DNA from: an uncultured Prevotella sp.
GTDB taxonomy: Bacteria; Bacteroidota; Bacteroidia; Bacteroidales; Bacteroidaceae
Assembly: GCA_905210845.1 (NCBI GenBank)
Contig: CAJLYG010000150.1
Span: forward strand, 1 to 7,850
Direction: 5' to 3'
Length of the DNA stretch: 7,850 bases
A program made the translations under genes and the position numbers. The notes under the pieces were generated by a model. The model made no database searches. It saw only the letters and a program-made list of their open reading frames with translations, and had not been told where the DNA came from. The stretch's first letter is position 1; each line of letters opens with the position of its first letter. Below are positions 1 to 6,171 of the stretch, in pieces.

Positions 1-389
1 TTAAAGTCAAGGATGCCAGCGCCCTTATTCCAAGGAAGGAAGGAGAAGGTGCCTACGGAAGCTATGATCACCAAGAACGGGGCAATGCAATAAAGAAGTT
101 TGTCAGAGTGATCCATGCCGAAGATTTCCTTGATCAGCATCTTGACCACGTCTGCAAAGACTTGGAAGATACCCCAAGGCCCTACACGAACTGGTCCAAG
201 ACGGCATTGGAAATAAGCACAGACCTTACGCTCCATGAAGATGAGCACGATAGCGATCAAGGCATACATCGTAAGGATAATAACGCCGATGAGCACGCAC
301 TCTATCAGTATCGACCAAAAATCTCCCAACCCTAAGGTCTGACGGAGAAGTGCGTCGAACCATTTTGTTACTATACTAAAATCAAACAT
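1..389 (-). CDS. nuoH: NADH-quinone oxidoreductase subunit H (NuoH), N-terminal part, cut by window end
   Basis: NuoH is the membrane subunit of complex I that joins the peripheral electron-transfer arm to the proton-pumping membrane arm and forms much of the quinone chamber. I translated the minus strand from the ATG at 387-389; 129 residues are visible before the left edge. A hydrophobic helix (about residues 25-51) is followed by the family hallmark ERKVCAYFQCRLGP at residues 53-66, then PWGIFQVFADVVKMLIKE (71-88), and a second hydrophobic segment begins near residue 100. The ERK and the acidic loop residues D80 and E88 fit the conserved quinone-site loop. Residue 67 is Val in GPVRVG, where many NuoH proteins have Asn. 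The start lies only 2 bases after the nuoCD stop, with no clear Shine-Dalgarno site, which suggests translational coupling. The C-terminal half is outside the window. Confidence 0.95.
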   Translation of the reverse strand, partial: MFDFSIVTKWFDALLRQTLGLGDFWSILIECVLIGVIILTMYALIAIVLIFMERKVCAYFQCRLGPVRVGPWGIFQVFADVVKMLIKEIFGMDHSDKLLYCIAPFLVIIASVGTFSFLPWNKGAGILDF

Positions 390-391
390 AA

Positions 392-1963
392 TTATCTATC
401 AATATCAGGAATTACAAAATCGATGGCGGCACCGGTCGAAATCAAGTCGGCAATCTTCTGACCGCGCAACATCTTATCGAGGGCACCTGTCAATGTCAGT
501 CCCATCGGACGGAGTTTCAGACGATATGGACTCTTGTCACCATGAGAATCAAGGTAAACGCCAAATTCGCCACTGGCACCTTCCACGGAGAAATACCACT
601 GTCCTTCCGGTACCTTGATGATAGGCTTCTGCTTGATATAGTATTCACCTTCAGGGATATTGTCAATGAGCTGTTCTATAATCTTGATGCTCTCATAGAT
701 TTCCTTGATATGGCAATAATAACGATCCATAGAATCAGCACCCGTCATGGTAATCTCCTCCCACTGCACTTTATCGTAGCAATCGTAAGGATGATTCTTA
801 CGGGTATCATTATGCCATCCAGCAGCACGCCCTGCAGGACCTGTCACAGCATAGTTGATGCAATCCTCCAGATTCATCGGGCCCACGCCTTCAAGACGGT
901 TATGAGTAATCAGATTATCGCCAAACACATCCAAATACTCTTGAATGACAGGTTTCAGATAATTGATCAGGTCGAGACAGTTCTTCACGAAATTCGGGTC
1001 AATATCATCCTGGCATCCACCTATTCTATAATAGTTCTGGATCAAACGGCCTCCCGTGGTCTCTTCCATGACATTCAGCACATGCTCACGATCACGCATA
1101 CAATAGAGGAATGCGGTCAGAGCGCCTAAGTCCTGCGCCGTACAGCCACAGTATAGCAAGTGACTGTCGATACGCTGCAGTTCATCCATAATCGTACGGA
1201 TGTAATGGATACGGTCGGAAAGCTCAATACCCATTCCTTCCTCGATGACTCCTACCAACGCATGGCGATGCATCATGGCAGAAAGATAGTTCAGACGATC
1301 CATGAAAGCTAAGGTCTGAGGATAGGTATCTGCCTCACAGATCTTTTCGATGCCACGATGGATGTACCCCAAATGAGGATAGACTCTTTCCACATACTCG
1401 CCATTGACGACAGTTTGCAGACGAAGCACGCCATGAGTAGACGGGTGGTTAGGTCCGATATTGATCACATACTCATCCTCACCAATACGGCGCTTACGAG
1501 TTGCCACCAATTCTCCATCCTTGTTCAGGCTATACTCTACAGTATAATCATCCTCTGGCTCATCCGTTTGAGGGAACCTATTCTTCTCCGGGCTCATGTC
1601 AAAGTCCTTGCGAAGAGGATAACCTTGGAAATCTGTACGCAAGAAAAGACGACGCATATCCGGGTGACCCAAGAACTTAATGCCCAAGAAATCGAACACC
1701 TCACGTTCCAGCAGATCAGCCGCATGCCATAGATGGATCGTAGTAGGAAGCACATAATCCTCTCCTACTTGCTTGGCAATACAACGTGTAGAAGTACGTT
1801 CGTGGGTTTGGGTATTCTCCAAGATGTAAATGCATCCCAGGCCTTCCTCACCAAAATCTTCACCGACAATCGTAACCAGATAATCGAAATGTTTCTCGTT
1901 TTTCAGCCTTTCCATCTCTGTGGAAAAGTTGTCAAATGTGAGCTCTATATTATTCAGTTTCAT
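392..1963 (-). CDS. nuoCD: NADH-quinone oxidoreductase fused subunit C/D (NuoCD)
   Basis: This 523-residue protein fuses the 30-kDa (NuoC) and 49-kDa (NuoD) subunits of the complex I peripheral arm, which help form the quinone-binding site next to cluster N2. The NuoC part covers roughly residues 1-125 and carries the signature EREVFDFLGIKF (86-97) followed by HPDMRRLFLRTDFQGYPLRKDF. An acidic linker (about 126-160) leads to the NuoD part. That part begins with INIGPNHPSTHGVLRL (167-182) and has LGYIHRGIEKICE (198-210) and MDRLNYLSAMMHRHALVGVIEE (221-242). The protein ends in VIPDIDR, close to the usual NuoD C-terminus. Both domains look complete. The gene starts 16 bases after nuoB and ends 2 bases before nuoH, inside one operon. 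C/D fusion is also known in Enterobacteriaceae, but there nuoEFG follows, and here nuoH does. Confidence 0.97.
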   Translation of the reverse strand: MKLNNIELTFDNFSTEMERLKNEKHFDYLVTIVGEDFGEEGLGCIYILENTQTHERTSTRCIAKQVGEDYVLPTTIHLWHAADLLEREVFDFLGIKFLGHPDMRRLFLRTDFQGYPLRKDFDMSPEKNRFPQTDEPEDDYTVEYSLNKDGELVATRKRRIGEDEYVINIGPNHPSTHGVLRLQTVVNGEYVERVYPHLGYIHRGIEKICEADTYPQTLAFMDRLNYLSAMMHRHALVGVIEEGMGIELSDRIHYIRTIMDELQRIDSHLLYCGCTAQDLGALTAFLYCMRDREHVLNVMEETTGGRLIQNYYRIGGCQDDIDPNFVKNCLDLINYLKPVIQEYLDVFGDNLITHNRLEGVGPMNLEDCINYAVTGPAGRAAGWHNDTRKNHPYDCYDKVQWEEITMTGADSMDRYYCHIKEIYESIKIIEQLIDNIPEGEYYIKQKPIIKVPEGQWYFSVEGASGEFGVYLDSHGDKSPYRLKLRPMGLTLTGALDKMLRGQKIADLISTGAAIDFVIPDIDR

Positions 1964-1979
1964 ACTCTACTTACCTGAT

Positions 1980-2720
1980 TTAATCTGTTGTCACATCTTC
2001 TTTCAAACCTTCCTTTGGATCAAAATCAGCAGGAACATCGGTCACGATAATAGGAGCCTTTTCATGCTGTTTCTCTACAAAGGAATAATTTTCATTGCTC
2101 AATCCGTGCAAGCCTCCTTTTGCCAAGGACTCTTCACGCTGTTCATTAGTCATCTTATGATTAGCCCCACCGAAGAATTTCTCTATTTTGATCTTACGCT
2201 GAAGTTGCATCATGCCATAGATGATCGCTTCTGGTCGTGGAGGACAACCTGGGATAAAGACATCCACAGGCACAAGCTCCTGGATACCACGAACAACGCT
2301 ATAGCTTTGCTTGAAAGGACCGCCGGAAATGGTGCAGCCGCCCACAGCAACTACATATTTCGGTTCAGCCATTTCATCATAAAGACGTTTGAATACAGGT
2401 GCCATTTTATTGGTAATCGTACCTGCGCACATGATCAGGTCGGCCTGCCTTGGGGAATTACGAGTCACCTCCCATCCAAAGCGTGCCATGTCATATCGTG
2501 CGCATCCAATAGCCATGAACTCGATACCGCAGCAAGACGTACCGAACGTCAATGACCAAGGAGAGTTGGAGCGCCCCCAGTTGATCGCTTCATCCAATGA
2601 GCCGACCAAGACATTGACACCGCCTTCATTCAGCTCATCAGCCAGTTTCTCAAGGGTTTCGTTGTCCTTGAACTCTGCATAAGGAAAGCTCTTGATATGA
2701 GCTCTTTTCTTTACATCCAT
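1980..2720 (-). CDS. nuoB: NADH-quinone oxidoreductase subunit B (NuoB) with long C-terminal tail
   Basis: NuoB carries the terminal [4Fe-4S] cluster N2 that passes electrons to quinone in complex I. From the ATG at 2720 the protein has 246 residues. The N2 ligands are all visible: the tandem Cys63-Cys64 in TSCCGIEFMA, Cys129 in VAVGGCTISGG, and Cys159 in VDVFIPGCPPRPEA. The family core ends near residue 185 (KIEKFFGG), and about 60 further polar, charged residues follow, longer than the short tails I recall for related NuoB proteins. I chose the start at 2720 because AGGAG lies 6 bases upstream of it and because family members begin close to the MDVKK motif. An in-frame ATG at 2741 would add seven residues (MAERSVG) and overlap nuoA further. 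With the chosen start the overlap with nuoA is 10 bases, so translation is probably coupled. Confidence 0.95.
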   Translation of the reverse strand: MDVKKRAHIKSFPYAEFKDNETLEKLADELNEGGVNVLVGSLDEAINWGRSNSPWSLTFGTSCCGIEFMAIGCARYDMARFGWEVTRNSPRQADLIMCAGTITNKMAPVFKRLYDEMAEPKYVVAVGGCTISGGPFKQSYSVVRGIQELVPVDVFIPGCPPRPEAIIYGMMQLQRKIKIEKFFGGANHKMTNEQREESLAKGGLHGLSNENYSFVEKQHEKAPIIVTDVPADFDPKEGLKEDVTTD

Positions 2721-3064
2721 TCCAACGCTCCTTTCCGCCATGCATACGCCAGCCCAAATACCAGTACTAACAGGAAGAAGCCGATGCTGACAAGAGCCAT
2801 CGGTCCAAACTGCCTAACGACAACTGCCCATGGGTAGAGGAGAACAGTCTCGATATCAAACATCAGGAAAAGGAGAGCAAAGAGGTAATAACCCAGATGC
2901 GCAGGCATCCAAGAGGAGCCACGGGTCGGGATACCGCATTCAAACGGCTCGCCTTTCACCGGATTGTAAGAACGAGGACCGATCAGCTTAGCAATGACAT
3001 AAGCTGCCACTACCAAAGTAACCGCCGTCAACAAAACGGTAATTAATAAAATTGAAAAAGTCAT
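2711..3064 (-). CDS. nuoA: NADH-quinone oxidoreductase subunit A (NuoA)
   Basis: NuoA is a small membrane subunit of complex I at the junction of the two arms, beside NuoH. The 117-residue product has the usual length and three hydrophobic helices (about residues 3-28, 58-82 and 89-110). The conserved first loop contains KGEPFECGIPTRGSSWMPAH (38-57), with the characteristic Glu-Pro-x-Glu-Cys-Gly, and the second helix carries FLMFDIETVLLYPWA (66-80), which includes the family's conserved Asp and Glu. It is the first gene of the nuo operon. Upstream lie an AT-rich leader of about 60 bases, a palindrome and a TAnnTTTG promoter element. The 3' end overlaps the nuoB start. No Shine-Dalgarno site is visible before the ATG, which is common in Bacteroidetes. 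Confidence 0.96.
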   Translation of the reverse strand: MTFSILLITVLLTAVTLVVAAYVIAKLIGPRSYNPVKGEPFECGIPTRGSSWMPAHLGYYLFALLFLMFDIETVLLYPWAVVVRQFGPMALVSIGFFLLVLVFGLAYAWRKGALEWM

Positions 3065-3106
3065 ATTACTTTATTATAATTATAATGATTTGCTTGACTT
3101 AAACGT

Positions 3107-3123
3107 GGTCTTGTCTCAAGACC
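3107..3123. repeat. 7-bp palindrome at the predicted nuo transcription start
   Basis: The sequence GGTCTTG-TCT-CAAGACC is a perfect inverted repeat with a 3-base loop, extendable by about three G-U or G-C pairs on each side. On the minus strand it begins 3 bases after the TAnnTTTG element at 3127-3134, so it would span the start and first bases of the nuo mRNA. It could be an operator for a dimeric regulator or a 5'-end hairpin that stabilises the transcript. No T run follows it on the minus strand, so it is not a standard terminator. Confidence 0.55.
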
Positions 3124-3126
3124 GTG

Positions 3127-3164
3127 CAAAGATAACAATAATTTTGTAAAGTCCACTAAACAAA
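3127..3164 (-). promoter_or_regulatory. Probable promoter of the nuo operon
   Basis: On the minus strand, 3134-3127 reads TATCTTTG, a full match to the Bacteroidetes -7 consensus TAnnTTTG. Upstream, TTTG at 3164-3161 within TTTGTTTAG is a candidate -33 element, but its 26-base spacing is longer than usual; the TTTA at 3160-3157 gives 22 bases. Transcription would start near 3120 and give a leader of about 55-60 bases before nuoA. Its position before the first gene of the operon supports the call. The opposite strand also has TAATTTTG at 3139-3146, without a good -33 box. Confidence 0.55.
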
Positions 3165-3198
3165 ATGGAAAAATATCTAATCGGAATCTAAAAAAGAA

Positions 3199-3397
3199 TT
3201 TTTATATATAGGAAAGGGAAAAAGGTGGAACTTCTTCCGGAGAATAACGCTCCACCCTGCCGGTCTGTATGTTGATGCCTATTGAGTATATGACCGGCGA
3301 TCATTTGCCACAAATCATCCTCGTTGATGGAGAACAAGGGCATCCATCTCCATCAAAACTCATGATAATGATTTTCCACCTTCCATATATAAAAAAA
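3199..3397. other. Cluster of inverted repeats enclosed by a terminal inverted repeat: candidate structured RNA or MITE-like element
   Basis: About 200 bases of the gene-free stretch 3065-3492 are unusually rich in perfect inverted repeats. The outer arms are TTTTTATATATAGGAA (3199-3214) and, on the other side, the complement of TTTTTATATATGGAA (3381-3395), differing by one base insertion. Inside them GGTGGAA (3224-3230) pairs with TTCCACC (3374-3380), or alternatively GGTGGA pairs with TCCACC at 3251-3256. Two further perfect stems follow: GCCGGTC/GACCGGC (3259-3265 with 3292-3298) and TTGATGGAGA/TCTCCATCAA (3324-3333 with 3347-3356). Together they could form a closed multibranch RNA on either strand. 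The short open frames inside (about 50 residues on the plus strand from 3269, 20 on the minus strand from 3363) resemble nothing I know. The strand and any function are undetermined. Confidence 0.4.
3219..3256 (-). terminator. Possible rho-independent terminator, minus strand
   Basis: Read on the minus strand, GGTGGA (3256-3251) pairs with TCCACC (3229-3224), and TTTTT (3223-3219) follows directly. A smaller hairpin (TTCT with AGAA around TCCGG, plus strand 3232-3244) fits inside the loop. This could be a second terminator for the mannan operon or the 3' end of a small RNA from the element around it. The 6-bp outer stem and 21-base loop make it moderate at best. Confidence 0.35.
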
Positions 3398-3448
3398 TCC
3401 TATACTTTCATACGGTTATAAACCAATACGCAAATATAGGATTTTTTT
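3391..3448. terminator. Likely bidirectional terminator after the mannan operon
   Basis: AAAAAAATCCTATA (3391-3404) and TATAGGATTTTTTT (3435-3448) form a perfect 14-bp inverted repeat, so either strand shows an A run, a stem and a T run of seven. The 30-base loop contains a second hairpin, GGTT-ATA-AACC (3414-3424). It begins about 45 bases after the epimerase stop codon and lies well before the nuo promoter, as expected for a terminator that separates the two operons. The stem is AT-rich and the loop long, so its strength is uncertain. Confidence 0.6.
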
Positions 3449-3470
3449 GGACATAATATTCTCTATGTCC
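3449..3470. repeat. Short inverted repeat just after the epimerase gene
   Basis: GGACATA (3449-3455) and TATGTCC (3464-3470) form a perfect 7-bp stem with an 8-base loop, abutting the T run of the adjacent terminator-like repeat. On the minus strand it is the first hairpin after the epimerase stop, 22 bases downstream, and is followed by seven A rather than T. It is therefore more likely an mRNA 3'-end stabilising stem than a terminator. Confidence 0.4.
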
Positions 3471-3492
3471 GTAGAATTAAATTTATTTAACT

Positions 3493-4683
3493 TTAAAAGT
3501 CTCTTTCTATCAGTTCAAGACACATCCTGCTATTATGATAGGGACACTTCCAAAAACCGGCTTTATCATCTTTTAGATTGACGACTCCGTTATCATCGAT
3601 GCTCCAATGCCATTCCCCATGATCGTAGTCAACGAGATGGGCCTTTGTAAATTCCCAACATTTCAATGCGATGTCAAGTGCCTCAACATCATTGAAATAT
3701 TGGAACAGATTAATATGACCAATAATGGTCTCGCACATCACCCACCATTGGCGCTGGCGATCTACCTTCCCCGTGTCCGTCCATCTTTCATAAACCATAG
3801 ACCCATCAGGTTGCAGACCTTCATCCGCAGCCTTCGCGATCTCCCGTACAATGGGTTGGACTTGGGATAGCAAAGAGGGATCACCTAAGGTCAATGCTGA
3901 TTCATGCAACAGCCATGATGCTTCGATGTCGTGCCCAAAGCTTTGGATATTACGCTTTCCCCTCCATTGGTCATCAAAGAAAAGGTCTAAGTGATAGGAG
4001 GAAGGATGAAGGATGGTCTTTGTGAAGATTTGGAGCAGGTTGCGAATTTGCCTTTCAAGTGACGCATCTTTCCAAATGCGATACAGATTGGTATAGGGCT
4101 CGATGATATGAAGATGGGTATTCATCGTGCGACTGCCATTCTCGTCCTTGTCGCTTAATCGCATGTCAGCAATCGGTTGCCATTCACGCGTAAGTGCTTC
4201 TATGTATCCATTGTTACGCGCATCATAAGCATGGTTCTCTATATCATGGTACAAGGCGATGGCACACCTCAACGCTTCCTCGTCACCAGTTGCGCGGGCA
4301 TACTCACTCATCCCATAGATAGTAAAGCCGATTGCATAGGTTTGCTTCTTGGTATCAGCAGGATTCCCTTTAGCATCCACGCTCCAATAAACGCCTCCAT
4401 ATTGTCGGTCGATGAAATGATCGAGGATATAAACCTTAGCACGATCTGCGGCTTTCAGGTATTCCTTATTTCCCGTCACCCGATAGGCGGCTGAGAAAGC
4501 CCAAAGGATGCGGGCATTGAGGATAGCACCCTTCTCCGCGCCTGGCACAAGATGGTCATAACCATCGATCTCACCATAGTAACCCCCATTCTCATGGTCT
4601 GTCACATGGTCGATCCAATAGTTCAGGATGTTATGGTCTAAGACATCCCGCATTTCTTGTTTTAAGTTCTTAGAGTCAAACAT
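3493..4683 (-). CDS. Cellobiose 2-epimerase (mannobiose 2-epimerase role), AGE superfamily
   Basis: This enzyme interconverts the reducing-end sugar of beta-1,4-disaccharides between glucose and mannose; in this operon it would turn mannobiose into 4-O-beta-mannosyl-glucose in the cytoplasm. The 396-residue product matches the all-helical (alpha/alpha)6-barrel family in length and motifs: ARILWAFS with Arg58, MNTHLHIIEPY with Asn188 and His192, SFGHDIEASW with His251 and Glu254, RQWWVMCE with Trp314, and GFWKCPYHNSR with Trp378 and His383. The spacing between these residues equals, within one residue, that of the catalytic residues I recall for Rhodothermus marinus cellobiose 2-epimerase (Arg66, Asn196, His200, His259, Glu262, Trp322, Trp385, His390). 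There is no signal peptide. It is the last gene of the operon, 30 bases after the symporter. The KCPYHNSR and NTHLH motifs favour cellobiose 2-epimerase over N-acylglucosamine 2-epimerase. Confidence 0.93.
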   Translation of the reverse strand: MFDSKNLKQEMRDVLDHNILNYWIDHVTDHENGGYYGEIDGYDHLVPGAEKGAILNARILWAFSAAYRVTGNKEYLKAADRAKVYILDHFIDRQYGGVYWSVDAKGNPADTKKQTYAIGFTIYGMSEYARATGDEEALRCAIALYHDIENHAYDARNNGYIEALTREWQPIADMRLSDKDENGSRTMNTHLHIIEPYTNLYRIWKDASLERQIRNLLQIFTKTILHPSSYHLDLFFDDQWRGKRNIQSFGHDIEASWLLHESALTLGDPSLLSQVQPIVREIAKAADEGLQPDGSMVYERWTDTGKVDRQRQWWVMCETIIGHINLFQYFNDVEALDIALKCWEFTKAHLVDYDHGEWHWSIDDNGVVNLKDDKAGFWKCPYHNSRMCLELIERDF

Positions 4684-4713
4684 ACATGATTAATATATTG
4701 AAGCCGATACCTT

Positions 4714-6063
4714 CTATTTCTTAATCGGGTACTTGTACGCGAAGAACAACATGATAAGGGCAATGAATGCCGGGAAGAGTGAGAACAATGACCATACCAT
4801 ATTGAGGACAGAATCCGTGATGGAAGCTGGATCAATCACAGAGTTGCCGAATTGATCCGGGATCATTCGGGCACCCGCTAATCCCAGGAGCATAGCAATC
4901 AAAGAGCCGGAGATGGCGGTACCAAACTTCTGGGACATGGTGCCTGAGGAGAAAATCAAGCCTGTAGAGGAAGTTCCATTCTTTTGGGTGGCATAATCGG
5001 CTACATCCGCATACATAGACCACATCAACGGTGAGTAGATTCCAATCCCGGCAGAAGTCAATATTGACACGACTATCATCATCCAGATCGAGGATGGCTT
5101 CATAGGGATGAAGAAGAACAAGACAGATGTCACGACACAGAACACTGCCGATGCCATGAAAGTCCCGCGCTTGGATCCGATCCATCGTGTTACCTTCGGG
5201 GACAATCCACCAAAGATCATACAAGTCACCTCGCCAAATGCCATGAAGACAGTATAGTTGATGATCAGGCCACTGATGGTGATATCCCCACCCATGCAAT
5301 AAGAGAACATATAGCCTGCCACTGCATATCGGAACCCATTAAAGAAGTTCGTACAGATCGCAATACCTGTCATATACAGCCAAGGCACGTTCTTCACCAA
5401 GTCGACAAACTGATGCATGGAGAATTTCTCCGCACGAACGGGTTTCAAGCGTTCACGGGTGAGCAAGCCGCAGCCCAATGTCATGCAGGCTGCCAAGATC
5501 CCGAAGAAAGCGCCTAACACTGCATACTGGTGCGCATCCGTACCTCCGACGAACTTCTGCAGGTAAGGGAATACCAGTAAGGTGATAAAGCCCATTGCAT
5601 AAGCCCCTACCATTCGATAGGAAGAGAACTGGTTCTTCTCATTGTCGTCATCTGTCATCACGCCAAGCAATGAGCCATAAGGCACGTTCACCATGGTATA
5701 GACAGCCATCATCAATATATATAACGTATAGGCATAGATCCGCTTGCCCGTGGGACCGAAATCAGGGGTATAAAGCAAGAACGCGAATACGACTCCCAAG
5801 GGGATCGCTCCAAAGATAATCCATGGGCGATATGTGCCCCAGCGACTTTGGGTACGATCAGCCAACGCTCCCATAATAGGATCGGTAACTACATCGAACA
5901 TTCGGGCGACGAGCATAAGGATAGCTGCATCCGCGAAAGACAGTCCGAAGACATTGGTGAAATACAAGGGGAAGGCTATGGACATGATTTTCCACGTGAT
6001 GCCACCCGCAGCGGCATCACCCATCGCATAACCTATTTTCTCAATCAATTTTGACTTTGCCAT
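4714..6063 (-). CDS. GPH-family sugar:cation symporter, probable mannobiose importer
   Basis: This integral membrane protein of the glycoside-pentoside-hexuronide:cation symporter family (MFS_2, about 12 helices) would import a disaccharide together with a cation. From the ATG at 6063 it has 449 residues, a normal length. The N-terminus KLIEKIGYAMGDAAAGG and the loop DPIMGALADRTQSRWGTYRP (61-80) are family hallmarks; the Asp in the first helix and this loop are linked to cation coupling in MelB. An in-frame ATG at 6141 would add 26 residues, but that extension runs through a hairpin and a TAnnTTTG promoter box and does not resemble the family start, so I reject it. The gene lies between a mannosyl-glucose phosphorylase and a mannobiose epimerase, so beta-1,4-mannobiose is the inferred substrate. 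The family alone does not fix sugar or cation. Confidence 0.9.
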   Translation of the reverse strand: MAKSKLIEKIGYAMGDAAAGGITWKIMSIAFPLYFTNVFGLSFADAAILMLVARMFDVVTDPIMGALADRTQSRWGTYRPWIIFGAIPLGVVFAFLLYTPDFGPTGKRIYAYTLYILMMAVYTMVNVPYGSLLGVMTDDDNEKNQFSSYRMVGAYAMGFITLLVFPYLQKFVGGTDAHQYAVLGAFFGILAACMTLGCGLLTRERLKPVRAEKFSMHQFVDLVKNVPWLYMTGIAICTNFFNGFRYAVAGYMFSYCMGGDITISGLIINYTVFMAFGEVTCMIFGGLSPKVTRWIGSKRGTFMASAVFCVVTSVLFFFIPMKPSSIWMMIVVSILTSAGIGIYSPLMWSMYADVADYATQKNGTSSTGLIFSSGTMSQKFGTAISGSLIAMLLGLAGARMIPDQFGNSVIDPASITDSVLNMVWSLFSLFPAFIALIMLFFAYKYPIKK

Positions 6064-6099
6064 GATTTGATAATTGTAATAGAATGTGTAAGTTACGTG

Positions 6100-6107
6100 C
6101 AAAAGTA
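6100..6107 (-). promoter_or_regulatory. TAnnTTTG box: possible internal promoter before the symporter
   Basis: The minus strand reads TACTTTTG at 6107-6100, a full match to the Bacteroidetes -7 element, 36 bases before the symporter ATG. No TTTG is seen at the expected -33 position, so the promoter would be weak or need an activator. It lies in the 108-base gap between the phosphorylase and the symporter, by far the largest gap in the operon. Confidence 0.4.
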
Positions 6108-6131
6108 AGGAATTTTTGCGAGATTCCTTAC
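6105..6131 (-). terminator. Hairpin with T run between phosphorylase and symporter (attenuator or operator)
   Basis: GTAAGGAAT (6105-6113) and ATTCCTTAC (6123-6131) form a perfect 9-bp inverted repeat with a 9-base loop. On the minus strand the stem is followed directly by TTTT (6104-6101), the shape of a weak intrinsic terminator, 40 bases after the phosphorylase stop. It also overlaps the TACTTTTG box, so it could instead be an operator for a dimeric regulator. Either reading would let symporter and epimerase levels differ from those of the upstream enzymes. Confidence 0.45.
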
Positions 6132-6171
6132 TGATAAGCACGATTTCTTATCTATCCTCACAGAGAAAAGT

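Noticed and set aside
542..1129. Plus-strand open frame (195 codons) inside nuoCD
   Set aside because: It is antisense to the conserved NuoD domain, with no recognisable product and no start signals.
1920..2555. Long plus-strand open frame (211 codons) antisense to nuoB
   Set aside because: It lies opposite nuoB and the start of nuoCD, both of which have unmistakable family motifs; its translation has no recognisable domain and looks like an antisense shadow.
3269..3420. Small plus-strand open frame of about 50 codons in the intergenic stretch
   Set aside because: It crosses several perfect inverted repeats and runs into the terminator stem; no ribosome site or recognisable sequence. RNA structure explains the stretch better.
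4832..5299. Minus-strand open frame (155 codons) in another frame of the symporter gene
   Set aside because: It is a same-strand frame shadow of a membrane protein, rich in His, Cys and Trp without any domain; the symporter frame is continuous across it.
6064..6141. 26-residue N-terminal extension of the symporter
   Set aside because: The extension spans a 9-bp palindrome and a TAnnTTTG box, and family members begin close to the MAKSKLIEKIGY start at 6063.
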